The translations under genes and the position numbers were made by a program. Source: Aphelenchoides besseyi (lineage: Eukaryota > Nematoda > Chromadorea > Rhabditida > Aphelenchoididae). From it: DNA of 64,000 nucleotides. The stretch spans positions 7,192,001 through 7,256,000 of the forward strand of contig JAMPIQ010000002.1 of the NCBI GenBank assembly GCA_024699855.1, read 5' to 3'. The notes below the pieces were generated by a model that was not told the DNA's origin, ran no database searches, and worked only from the letters and a program-made list of their open reading frames with translations. This document shows positions 34,403 through 45,095 of the stretch, piece after piece. Position 1 is the stretch's first letter, and each line of letters begins with the position of its first letter.

Positions 34403-37191
34403 TTACAAATATTGTTGCGCTTGAATAGCCGTTGGTTCAGTTGAGTTTACGCGGTTGGCACGAATTCGATCACGAAGTTGACGAAGAACATTACGCAATT
34501 TGATTAAACCCGATGGAACGGGTTTCATCGAAACGGCGGGAACTGTTGAGGTGCTTATGACCTAAACGAAGCGGTGGGAATCCAAAACGGTGGGCACATC
34601 TCCAGTTTCAACTTCCACGCTTCCCATCGACGACAATTGTCGTTCGGTGGTGGACGTGCTGTTGCGTTCTGAATTCCCACCCAAGTCTGATTCTTCTTAG
34701 TCAATAATGACGGATGTAGAGTTACAATTTGTTTTTGAGAAGTTGATTCGAAACGATTATCAGTCATTATTGATCAGTGAAAATGTAATGAACAGAATTT
34801 TTAGATTCAAGACCACAAACTGACCTTATCGTTGGATTCGGTTGGAATTGGTGTTCCATTGGAGTTTTGCAAAGATTCCAAAAGTTCTGCGCCATTCGCA
34901 TCGTCGTTCAATGTCTGAAGTAACAGAGAAGTATCGTTTTTCATTTTCTCCGCATTTACAGAGTTCGACTTGTAACTATTGGATTTCTCGGTTTCACGTA
35001 ATTCTGCAGAGTTTAATTTCTCTAAATGAAGAGTGTTTCCGAGCTGTGAATGTCGCACCACAAGCTTTTCTTTTGCTTCTCTGTTGACAACAACGGTCGA
35101 TGGACGAATGGTCGGCGATAGAATTGCCGCTTGCACGGATGGTTTGGACTTGATTGCAGCGGCAGACTAAACGCACGATAACATTTCGTCTCAATAATAA
35201 CTTCTACCTTTTCGTCCATTGCAACAACTTTTTCGTTGGCCAAAGGCTCCACGTGTTTCACATTCAAATCGATCGGATTGACTAGTTGGCCGTTTTTATT
35301 TTGACGTTCTTCGGCATCGATTTTCTTCGCTTTTGCAACATCAGTTCCTGGCTCTTGAGCGGACGATTGTGTTGCTTGAAAAGGCTTGTTCGGTTCGTCG
35401 TTTTGCTGAACTAGAGAGTGAGATTGGTTTTGTTCGCGATTCTTATGAGCAATTTGCAAAGCAGCTAAATGAGCTTCAGATGCCGGGCTTAACGGTTGCA
35501 CTGTTGAACGAGAGGTTGATGGCCAAGCGCCAATCGAAACTTGTGGTTTAGGTACTGGGGCTGAGTTAACATTATCACGCAATGCAACTCCAAATGATTT
35601 GTACCAGCGAATCAGAAAATCACGTTCGTCGTTTTTACTGTACAATTTGAGTGGGCGCTGAATACCATTATCGGAAGACCAGCGATTTGGACGAGTCGGT
35701 ACGAAAGAACTGATGGGACGACTCGTTGAAACATCCGACGAGGAAGACACCGATTTTATTGATGGAGAGCTTTCGTTTATCTTCGTAGTTTTGGGCGGAT
35801 TCCATGGTACAAAGTTGTTTTGTTTAACGGGTAGTTGAGACAACGGTTTTTTGTGTTCGTCTGCCTTGATCGTTAATGCTTTAACCATAGATTGTTTGGT
35901 TTCCATTGTTACGTTTGGATCCAATGAGTCAGATGCTTTCTTCACTTGTTCGATTAGTGTTTGATCATTTGTTTCAGTTGGGCGCTTTGATTGAACGACG
36001 ACTTCAATTCGAGATGCACGAATAGGACCGGTGGACACAAACGTCGAATTGTTTTCAGCGGTATTCACCGCAATTGGCCGACCATTGACGGTAATCGAAG
36101 TTGGTTGATTGCTAATGGCAGAAACGATTGGAGTGTTGTTTTCATTAATAGCACCATTGGTTTGAACTTCGACAACAATTGAACCCGCTAAAGGTTGAGT
36201 TGGAGCCATGATCTCTGACTTCTCATTTGGATTCATTGCAATTGGAGAGGTCGAAGCATCATTTACTGGACCGCTTGAACTACAGCTTGGCTTCAAAATA
36301 CAAGGCGGATGAATGCGTGCCGTTTGAGCGAAAGAAGATCCGCTGATTTTACTAGAAGTACTCATAGTGGGCGAAATCCAGAAACCGCGTTCCAAAAACA
36401 AACGACGAAAACGTTCACGCACTTCAGCATCAACGATCGGAACGCCAGTAAAGAAGAGTTGATCAATAACTTCAAACGGTTGATGGGACATAACACGATC
36501 AATTGCAGCGGTCTTCTCCTGAAAAAATTTTCCAATTTTTAACAGATGAACTTGCTTAGTAGTCTTACGTCAATGTCCAAGTTCGGGTTGTCAAGTGCGC
36601 TCAAAATCGAATTCTTATCGACGTCGGAAAGAACGCGTTTCAATTCGCTCAATTTCTGCAAATCAGTTTGTTAGCGCGAACGTGCAGTTATGAACAAACT
36701 TACAAAATTGAAGTTAACACGATATTGCAGTGTGCTAAATGCTTCAAAGTAACGCGAGTGAGAGAGCGCAGAATTGGAATCAAATGTTGGGAAACGTTGT
36801 TGTTCGACGGGCAGTTTGCGGATCAGATCGTGAATCATTTCCAGTTTCTGTTCGTAACTCAACTCTTTGTCGAACAAAACGTCTTTGATTTGCCATCGTT
36901 GAATGAAAGGAAGTTGTTCGTAATAGGGTGGCAGATCCAACTGATTGAGAAAATGACGGGATTGATTGCGCAAAATGCGATCGATTTCTTTGTCAACTCC
37001 AACGGGATCCCGAGTCGAATTAGCATCCAAGTCGAACAGTTCTTTCATGGTCTCTTTGGGCAACAAGAATTTCTACAATTGCAATATAGCGATTCGGAGC
37101 TAAGAAAAGGATATACCCATTTTCTTTCGCTGAAGGAGTAACAGTTGACGAGAGCAAGGAATCCGAGGAGTCCAATTGTTAACTTTAACAT
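34403..37191 (-). CDS. Large secreted helical-repeat protein with Ser/Thr-rich tail (LPPGF cluster, member 3), about 810 aa
   Basis: Seven exons on the minus strand. Exon 1 (from 37191) encodes a signal peptide LTIGLLGFLALVNCYS. Three small modules follow: LLPKETMKELFDLD, the spacer QLDLPPYYEQLPF, KLEMIHDLIRKLPVEQQ, and KTAAIDRVMSHQPFEVIDQL. This part matches the helical modules of the neighbours. Exon 4 (about 36530-35209) and those after it encode roughly 600 residues of Ser, Thr, Asn, Gln and Pro with little hydrophobic core, ending LIKLRNVLRQLRDRIRANRV near 34430. The introns at 34.6-34.8 kb were placed to keep the frame. The tail could be heavily O-glycosylated if secreted. Convergent with member 2, 235 bp between stops. 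Confidence 0.75.
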
Positions 37192-37985
37192 TTTGTATGT
37201 GAGCAGAAGTAGAGCGTTGAAGGCTTCGAAGGTATACGCGATAAAACAAAAAGTATACGTGGACGGTAAGTTGAAAAGACAGTTTATTCGATGTGCTTGA
37301 TTTTCTGTAATCAAAAGCGAGGTTTTATATTGGAAATGAAAAGTTGGAAGGCGGTCGCTTGGCCATTTGGTCATACACTAATCTTTTCAACGAGATTCGT
37401 GAATGACCCAGAGATCATATTGAGTAACTTCATTCGTTTGTTCAGCTGCCTTAAAACTTCTTCTCGTTGAGTACGGACAAAATGCAAACTCTGTATATTT
37501 TATGGTTAAGTTTTAGACCGAAATGGTCATTTCTAACGTACGACTAGCCACTTTACGAATTTCAAACAACTATTTTCGAGTACAACTAAAAATAGATCGA
37601 CACACGTTTGTTTGTACTCGACATTTACATTACTATCGATTGTTTAGCCGTATAGGGCAAAATAGTGAAGTGCACAATAGACTGCTAATTAAAAAAAAGT
37701 AGTGCAATTTAATTACCATACATATCCAACGATAATTTAACTCATTGAACAAAATCAATTCTCACTGCATCATCGTTTCTTAACCAAAGAAATAAAACGA
37801 GTCGAATTTATTGGGTTCAAAACTTATTGCCGATTGCGAATATATGATGGGGTTTATAGTCAGTCATTGGATGGTAATTAAAGAAAAAATTGAAATTACA
37901 ATGTAGTTTGAAAGTTGAAAAGATGGAAACATCATAGGAGATCATGTCATGTGTTAACGAATGGAAGAAAAAACAATCGATTGCT
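37192..37985. other. Intergenic, AT-rich
   Basis: No gene. Contains the presumed promoter of the large helical-repeat gene and the 3' end of the next minus-strand gene. Confidence 0.4.
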
Positions 37986-39000
37986 TTAGTCGGAATTAAC
38001 CTTTTTAGACTTGCGTTTATGCCAACGGCGTGAAGCTTCTGCTGCCTTGTCTAAACGTTTACGACGCCTGAAAATAGAAGTTTAATTTGCGGGAATTACT
38101 GTCCGGAGAGTTGTATTGATGATTTCCACATTTGTGAAATACCTTAATAAATTAATACTCGTAGTGTGAAATTTAGACGAACTAACTTTCCAAAGTCTTG
38201 GAATCTAAATAGCAATGATGCTTTGTATGCATATGAAAGGCAAAACGCGACGGCAAACGGCTGGTATAATTGCCCACGGCTCCGTCGCATTGAAGCCGGA
38301 ATGTGTACTTCTGAAATTAAAATCATACCTTCACTTATTATATGGTAATTTACCCGTTTTGTTGTCGGAAGTTCCATTGCGATCCCGTGAACAAGTGCTT
38401 GTTGCCATTGATAGATCACTTCGTTTTTGTGTTGTTGCGTGATGTTCGGTATGATACGGCGAACATGGCGATACAATCGGTTCAATGGTGCATTGTGGCT
38501 CGTCGATGCTTCTGTTCCTTTTTTGTAGAACTCGTTCTTTTGCTCCAATAATACTTCTTCAGCAGAGACTTCAGCTTTAGCTGTATTGACAAATAAAGGC
38601 GATTTGCTGGCGGTAGTTACTTGAAGCACTTCAATGATTTTGTATTCGTTCGATGGGAAGGTTTTTGCATGTGGGTTGTCACCCGACTTCAGCTGTTGAT
38701 GTTCAAAAGCACGATAAACGATTTGTTTTCCAACACAGGTTCCAACATATGCAGTTGATTGCTTCAATCGGAACATTTTATTAGGATCTGAATCCGGTAG
38801 TGCACGTGCTTTCTCAAATGGTTCGGTGCGGACTATTGCGTACAAATAGGATCCAAAAAACGAGACTTGCAACACTCCTTGTCATTGATTTTTGAGAGAC
38901 ACATTTGCACCAAGTTTGACTAAAATCTAATGTTGCAAATGGAAGATAACGATAAACCTACGTTTTTGAGGTGATCTGGCAGTTTCATATGTGAATCCAT
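37986..39000 (-). CDS. Unknown basic-tailed protein, about 285 aa
   Basis: Five to six exons. The start at 39000 (MDSHMKLPDHLKN) is spliced to a long exon (about 38890-38350), then KYTFRLQCDGAVGNYTSRLP, ISQMWKSSIQLSGQ, and a last exon ending RRWHKRKSKK at 37986. Introns here are very short: 32 nt near 38070-38100 and, if correct, 33 nt near 38890, the latter holding an in-frame TGA. The N-terminal half looks globular (VLQVSFFGSYLYAIVRTEPF). No signal peptide or TM. The Arg/Lys-rich C-terminus suggests RNA or DNA contact. I do not recognise the family. Confidence 0.6.
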
Positions 39001-39056
39001 TTGAGCCGTATCAATTCGTTTTCTGAATCGTATTGATCGGATTCATCGCCGCAGTC

Positions 39057-39263
39057 CTAAGCTGAGCCATCTTCCTTCTTGTTGAAACTGACATTGGTCA
39101 GTTCGCGACCAAATATTCGCCGACGCTTAGCAGACGGCTCGGATGAATCGGTTTGCAGACTGTTCGAATTAACCGTTGGTTCAAGTTTTTTGAAAACTTC
39201 ATCAATCCGTGGCTGGTTGATCTCCGCCCGCTTTTGGGCTTGCCATTTTTTGTCCCTCGGCTT
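39057..39263 (-). CDS. Terminal exon of an unidentified gene, with a PIP-box-like motif
   Basis: A minus-strand exon with a TTTTTTAG acceptor at 39264 is open for 68 codons to a stop at 39057. It reads KPRDKKWQAQKRAEINQPR at the start, then IDEVFKK, a Ser-rich stretch, and AKRRRIFGRELTNVSF. QPRIDEVF resembles a loose PCNA-interaction box, and the basic run could be a nuclear signal. A preceding exon ending about 39320 (SIDINDDEVSQDPLL) splices in phase, but the 5' part of the gene was not found. Its stop lies about 57 bp from the start codon of the downstream gene on the same strand. Confidence 0.45.
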   Translation of the reverse strand, partial: KPRDKKWQAQKRAEINQPRIDEVFKKLEPTVNSNSLQTDSSEPSAKRRRIFGRELTNVSFNKKEDGSA

Positions 39264-39577
39264 CTAAAAAATGTTAGCGTGAGTGTGCGAATCGCGTTGA
39301 GAGTGGGAACGGCGCCTCACAAGGAGTGGGTCCTGTGATACTTCATCGTCATTGATATCAATCGATGCGACGAATTCATTCGACACGCTACAATTTGACC
39401 ACAATCCACCGGATGCAATTAAGCCTTGTGTTGATTTGTGGAGAATTCAACACCGAACCGAATGATACCAAAATTGATCGACGAGAACGCGTAAACAACC
39501 AAGAAAAAAGAATAATTGGGGAAGAACGTGTCGAATTAATGTGTCTAAGTGTCTGGTCCTACTTTTGTGGCTCACCC

Positions 39578-39600
39578 GCGCTCTCCGTCCAGGAGAGCGC
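39578..39600. repeat. Perfect GC-rich stem-loop
   Basis: GCGCTCTCC and its exact reverse complement GGAGAGCGC enclose a 5-nt loop. It stands out in AT-rich DNA, 120 bp before the start codon of the gene at 39720. Might act in RNA or be a small transposon footprint. Confidence 0.6.
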
Positions 39601-39719
39601 AGGGTTTTAAAATGGAATAAAAATCGAACTGACTATCAACTTTCGATTCAGAGTCTTACAAGTTACTGTAATCAGTTTCGCATTACAAAGCGTCTATTCA
39701 AGTTAAGTTCCTGTTAATT

Positions 39720-40067
39720 ATGCAACTCGTCCTTCTTATTGCTCTTTGTGGGACCGTTGCATTTGCTCGACCGGCGACCAATGGTCAAGGATTGTTTGCT
39801 CCGTTGCCTCATGCATTATTGCCTCCTGGATTCGAAATTTTGCCAAAAGAATCGATTGACAAACTGACTGCAGCACATAATGATGCTTCGCTGAGCTTTG
39901 AAGAACGACGTGATCGAATCGAATCTGTTTTTGATGAGTTGCCTCGTGAGATTCTCGAGAAGTTGCCTTTGCCACCCGGATTAGCCCGCTTGCCTCCCGA
40001 AGCTCAGAGTCCCTTCAAAGCTCTTCACGTTGACCGAACTATGGGATGGAGAGAACGTCACGATTGA
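39720..40067 (+). CDS. Secreted helical-repeat protein (LPPGF cluster, member 4), short
   Basis: A single exon of 115 codons. Signal peptide QLVLLIALCGTVAFA at residues 2-16. Module 1: LLPPGFEILPKESIDKL, helix SLSFEERRDRIESVFDELP, spacer KLPLPPGLARLPPE, then module 2 begins (ALHVDRTMGWRERHD) and stops at 40067, where members 1-3 continue for another 25 residues. Downstream bases in another frame read FRSMTF, so a one-base frameshift or a lost intron may have cut the gene. It may still encode a working short protein. Confidence 0.75.
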   Translation: MQLVLLIALCGTVAFARPATNGQGLFAPLPHALLPPGFEILPKESIDKLTAAHNDASLSFEERRDRIESVFDELPREILEKLPLPPGLARLPPEAQSPFKALHVDRTMGWRERHD

Positions 40068-40938
40068 TTTCGTTCAATGACCTTTCAAATCTGAACGCTT
40101 CGAATAGCTAATAGACACGCAATTCACGCCCCCAATTTCGGAGATGCGTTCAACCACCGTATTGTGCAAGCGCTTAGTAATTCATTTTTCATCAATCATC
40201 TTCTTTCCAAGATCGTTCTTGGATTAATTTGGTCTTCATTTGCTGTTTCACGAATAACCAAATTACTCGGTATATTTTGCAAATTCCAATTTCTTTTGTC
40301 GTCAACCTCAATCGATGATAAGAAACAAACGCGAATTTTCTCACTTCTTTTGCGTCATTGGTCAACAAGTTATGCAAAAACACGACCCCCGCACAATGAT
40401 CGTTAAACAACCGCATTCTCGAGTTCAAACTAAACGTTTTTATGTCATAGTTTTCCGCGTTCTAAAATTTCGGTACGTGTGAAGTAACTCTCGTAGTTTA
40501 CAAAAACGTACGTGGGCTTTGAATTTGTGTGCGAGTTGTCGCTTCAAATCTGCTTAATTTTCACTCTCAACTTCACAACTCCCGACTAACTTGAAAACAC
40601 TTGTCGGTAGACTGTTTGCATCGAGCCAATTGAAGCTCAGTTATCCCAATTGTATAACTCCGCTGCGTACGGTAGTGACTTCTACTTCTCGATCGTCACA
40701 AAACTTAAATTTATCCGACTTCTTGTTCGAATAACAAGCCGCGTGTCTTCGAATACAAACGCTAAGTACATCAGATACGCGTCTTCTTGTCAACCCCATT
40801 TCTAATTGCCGTTTGTTTAGGATCTTTGGAATTTATTGACGTTTTCGAATTCCCCTCTAACGGTCGTTAACTCATTGGGTATCTCTATCAAGTGTTTATC
40901 AAATCGTCTTCTGAACTTTTGCCGACTTCCAATTAGCA
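40068..40938. other. Intergenic, no supported gene
   Basis: Open frames on both strands at 40164-40428 are mutual shadows without motifs. Nothing else seen. Confidence 0.4.
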
Positions 40939-41364
40939 ATGTTATGTCGAGACTCAAAGTCGAGATGCTGGACACTACAAATCGTGATCGTTTATCTGCT
41001 GGTCGTTCAGTTTGCTGATTGTAAACCTCTATCGATTGAACAACAGTCAGAATTAGGTTTGTTCTTTGTTAAATTTTGGCCCTTGTACAGTCGCTTGGTA
41101 ATTCTAACGTCAGTTTTATGAACTCATTTAAATTCGTACATGTCACGACTAAAATTGGAAAACTCTATGAGGTCATTAAATACGGATATTCACATGATTG
41201 TTACGTACAACTCTAATTACGTGCATAATTTAGATCCTCAGTCTATTCATCATTCTGAACATGTTCATCATCCACAACGAAGAATCAGAGAATTGGAACG
41301 GTTCTTGAGTCAAATGGTCAAGTATAGACACGATAACGACGGGCTTTATCTACGTCCCGGCTAA
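40939..41364 (+). CDS. Candidate neuropeptide or peptide-hormone precursor, 82 aa
   Basis: Two exons, 40939-41056 and 41234-41364, joined in phase 1 over a 177-nt intron. A signal peptide (WTLQIVIVYLLVVQFADC, residues 12-29) is followed by about 50 mature residues: a His-rich stretch, the dibasic site RR, an amphipathic helix IRELERFLSQMVKY, and the very C-terminus GLYLRPG followed by the stop. A terminal Gly after Arg-Pro is what the amidating enzyme uses, giving an LRP-amide end. The helix plus amidated tail recalls NPF-like peptides, but the RPRF ending is absent. The intron is longer than most here, so the join needs RNA evidence. Confidence 0.45.
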
Positions 41365-41727
41365 CGTTTGCAAACGCTTTACGACCAATTATTGTTACAA
41401 AGAACTCCAATTGTACAGAGAAGTTTCCAGCAAAAATTGATGTAAATAAAGACGGCGATGTTGAAGTTGATTTGAACTAAATAAATTCAGTAGAGACTTC
41501 GGTTATAAGCAATGCTGACTTCTATTAACTCAGTTGATTCATGACTTCAAACATTACGGTCATCAAAAGAAGTCAATATGTTCCTACTAATTACACGATG
41601 AGAAGCTTATTACAGTGTTTATTAACCGTTGTCTGTGCAATCAAAATATAAAACAGCTGTTGTAAATTCAACCCATCACATTTGCGTTAGTTAATACAGG
41701 AAAAGCATTTTGGCAAGATCCATTGGT
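41365..41727. other. Intergenic spacer
   Basis: Contains AATAAA near 41444 and 41480 that may end the upstream transcript. No gene. Confidence 0.4.
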
Positions 41728-43211
41728 TTATGGTTGAGTGGGACTTTGATTGACGGTCACACGTGACGGAGTAGCAACGGGTTGAACTGTAGTTTGGTAA
41801 CGTCGATTTTGGTCTCGACGTCCATTCAAATAAAAAAGAAGAGCGGCAAGAAGAGCACAAAGAAGTATTAAGAGGATGATACAAACGATGAAGAGAACAA
41901 GACCCCAACCGTGATCTAAAATGTTTTTGTTTGATTACAATGTCTGTAGAACCAACTGAAAAAGTTCCAAACTCGTCGCCAGAATCCCGGGCATTCAGCG
42001 CAATTACACGAATCAGTGCACTGAAAATTGATTTTTTATCTTAAACGTTTGTTTTTCACTCGCTGGAATTGATGGAAACGGAAATGGTGCAGGACGATAA
42101 GGAATGTCAGGAATTGGCAGCGGTCGAGAAACATACGGAACAGCAGGTGACGCATATCCGGGAACTGGAGTCGCGTATTTGGGAGGAGTTGACTAAATTT
42201 CTAGATAGTTAAATGAGTTGTTGTGCAAGCTTACCGCATAACCTGCTGCAGGAGTTACGTAGGATGGTGCAGGAGTAGCGTACGTAGGTGCTAAAGTTGG
42301 TTTAATTGGTGTTGAAGTCACCTAGAAATTTGAGATCAAGTTTACGGATTAATCACTTACATAGCTGACAGGAGCTGGACTTGGGTATTTTGGTGGTGAT
42401 GTTGTATATTTCGGTGGAATTGCAGATGCCTAGATTTGGCATATAGAGAACAAAGAACACTTTCAACAAAAACATACATATGGCACGACTGGTGAAACAT
42501 ACGGTTGTTGACCTGGTCCGGGTACGTAGGATGATTGAGGCGGATAAAACGGAATCGGAGCAGAAGAATATGCGCCGCTGGGTTGCCACGAAATTTTTCC
42601 TGGAACAAATCCGACGGTTGGTCGATTTTCTATTTGATGAGATTGGGATACAGACAACGGAAACGTTTGAGCTCCATAGAAGCGAGGTTGCAAGTGATCA
42701 GCAAATGACATTGAGTACAAGGACAATTGGTTTTGAACATGTCCATATTGTGGCTGTGCAATCTGCGACGGTTTAGCGGGAATTGGCAGAACACTTCCGA
42801 TATACGGCTGTTGATATGACTGCGCTGGAACAGAAGCAATAGGCTGTGGTTTGTTGACTAATGGAACTCCAGGAACAAAAGGAGTCGGCAATTGCGATTG
42901 TTGATTGTAAGCTTTTGGATGTGTATAACTAACGGACGGGACATTGTACGATTGAATTGGTGGTGCATATTGAGAGTGTGGTGCAGTTTGATAGACGGGA
43001 GTTTGAGTTGGCTGTACGGCATATTGCGGTTGAGCATAAGTTTGCGGAGCTGATGTTGCATATGACGAAGTGACGTATATTGACGGCGGCTGCACATAAA
43101 CACTTTGAGACGTGGCATACCCAGCCGGTTTTGATGTAACATAACTCAACGGAGCAACAGTCAGATTACGCGGCGGCAAGTAGCCAGCGGACGGAATCGG
43201 AGGAATCGAAC
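41728..43211 (-). CDS. Pro/Tyr-rich single-pass membrane protein (5' end not found)
   Basis: About six exons on the minus strand. The first supported exon starts at 43211 (SIPPIPSAGYLPPRNLTV) and is followed by a long Pro/Tyr/Ser/Thr-rich ectodomain of about 350 residues, with repeated Y-[VA]-[TS]-[PS] units (SYVTS, GYATS, TYATP, SYVTP). Introns often fall just after a Tyr codon. Then a Cys cluster (CTDSCNCAECPGFW), a TM helix (GLVLFIVCIILLILLCALLA) and a short tail ending SPTQP at 41728. It looks like a cuticle- or glycocalyx-associated surface protein. The start, with its signal peptide, should be between 43211 and 43345 but no join kept the frame. Confidence 0.65.
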
Positions 43212-43345
43212 CTGAAGACGATTCACTTGCAGCAATGGAAGTGGTGACATAGAAACCAAATTAGACACACGCAAAAGCCTTAAGTTTGCTTCATAGCTCA
43301 CACAAAAAACAGCATTCAAATCACTAGAACAAGTGGGCTTGCTGA

Positions 43346-44442
43346 TTAATGTAAATAGAATTTGAATTTTTCTCGTACTCTTGATGCAATCAAAGGCACA
43401 GGTTGTGAATATTTCTGTTCGCTTAAAGCAATCAATTGTGCAGCCGAAAAGACACGTGTTGGCTTTTGGGTTGTTGTGGTGGTTATTTGCAGCAACCTAA
43501 GGATGTCGCGAAATGGAATATCGCCAATCGGTGATTGAGTAGTTGAATTTGAAGATGGCCACGGAGCTGGAAATATCGGCCCATTTCTTCCGATTCCCCA
43601 TCCCGGATTGAAGGGAATGGCTGGAATTCCACCGGGCATTCCGTTCCAACCAAAATTTGGCTGTTGCATTATCGGAATCGGAATTGGAATAACGCTAGCA
43701 AGGACAGACGGACCACGTGGAGAAAAGGGCGGCCGAAGTTGGTAGTTGGAATTAACATCCGGCGAAATCGGACCTATTGGCAAGTTACCGCCGAAAGGAA
43801 AAGGCGGTTGAGAAGAATAAGGCGGGAAATTGTGATATTGACTTGGTTTCGGCGGTAAAATCGTTGATGCATTCGAAGGAGGAAGAATCGTCGTAGAAGA
43901 AACGTTTTGTTGAGGCGTAATAGTTACAACGGGTGGAGACGTATTTTGACACGAATCAAACGGAAAACACGGAAACTCTGCTGAAGCTCTAATTGGAATA
44001 TTCGAAAGATACGATGGAGCAGATAGGTAAGGGAAAAATTCTTTTGGTCGAGTCAGATATTGATCAGAAGCATGAGGATAATGCGGATAACGATTATAAG
44101 CAGCTGAGCGTTCATAAAACGGCGATGGCAGTCCGTAGACATTGGGTAGAAGCGAATTGTAATCTTCAGGTGGCAACGGTAACGAACCTGATCGTCTAGT
44201 GCACGATGTACAGGAGCAATCTCTATAATCGAGAATCTTTTAGATTTCAACTTTTGCTTTCGTATTTACCCTGCATATCCAATAGGTGGGTAGCGACCAC
44301 AATTGTTGCCACAACCTGGACAACAACACACGATGTTACAGCAGTTCGGAGCTGCTGCATAACCGTCGGCTTTCACAAACAGATTGACGATATACGGTAA
44401 AACGATGAGCACAAATGCGATCCGATGTCTTGACAATTCCAT
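43346..44442 (-). CDS. Secreted Pro-rich protein with N-terminal Cys clusters
   Basis: Two exons, 44442 to about 44269 and about 44222-43346, give some 350 residues. Signal peptide RIAFVLIVLPYIVNLFVKA at residues 7-25. The mature protein opens with a dense Cys cluster (CCNIVCCCPGCGNNCGRYPP) and a second (CSCTSCTRR), then becomes Pro/Ser/Phe/Tyr-rich with short repeats, and ends KFKFYLH. Compare the Cys cluster before the TM of the neighbouring gene at 41.7-43.2 kb: the two may be related or act together. Probably structural, in cuticle or other extracellular matrix; this is inference from composition. Confidence 0.75.
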
Positions 44443-45095
44443 TTTACTCACCAGTTGACGTAAAACGCACAAAAATCGAAGCGAGACCAGACGATTTGAC
44501 GTCTTGGCCGTTAAGGTGGACGTCGATGGTCGTCGGACGGCGGTTTTAAATACCCGCGACAGATGGAAATGTCTTCCGTCGATTGTTCAACGGACCGCAG
44601 TTTTGTTATCGAATGGCCACTTGCAACACGGCCGATCAATAGAAATTGCATTGTGTGAATAAAATGGTCAACAGATTTCGACACCTCCATCGATGTGTTT
44701 TATTACAAGCGGAGAATTTGCCGAAATGTCAAAAATCGCCGTCGCAAAGCTGACTCCGAAACGCCCGCAAGTTTGTCGGCGGAATTCAAAGCAACTACAA
44801 CTTGGAAGTAACTTTCACATCAAACAAACACAATAGCAAAAATGCACGACAATTCTTCTGCCGTTAAGATACATTTCTCATCAAAGTAGTAAATGACAAG
44901 ACAAACGTAAAGCAACCAGTGTGCTCTTGCAAATCAAAAGGTTTGAGTGAAGAATAGCGGCTTGAAGTCTCGCGAACTCAAATCATTGCCAAGTGCTCGT
45001 TGGTGTTGAGCAAATTTATTTTGAAATTGACTAAGTGAAAACAATCGAGAGTGGCATTAGCAAAAGATCAGTGGATTTGTTCAATTGTGTTTTCC
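44443..45095. other. Intergenic
   Basis: No gene. A TTTAAATA string at about 44545, some 105 bp upstream of the start of the Cys-cluster gene (minus strand), may be a TATA-type element. Confidence 0.35.

Noticed and set aside
34555..34767. 70-codon minus-strand frame
   Set aside because: Shadow of exon 6 of the large repeat protein in another frame; the spliced model uses the frame reading ESDLGGNSERN.
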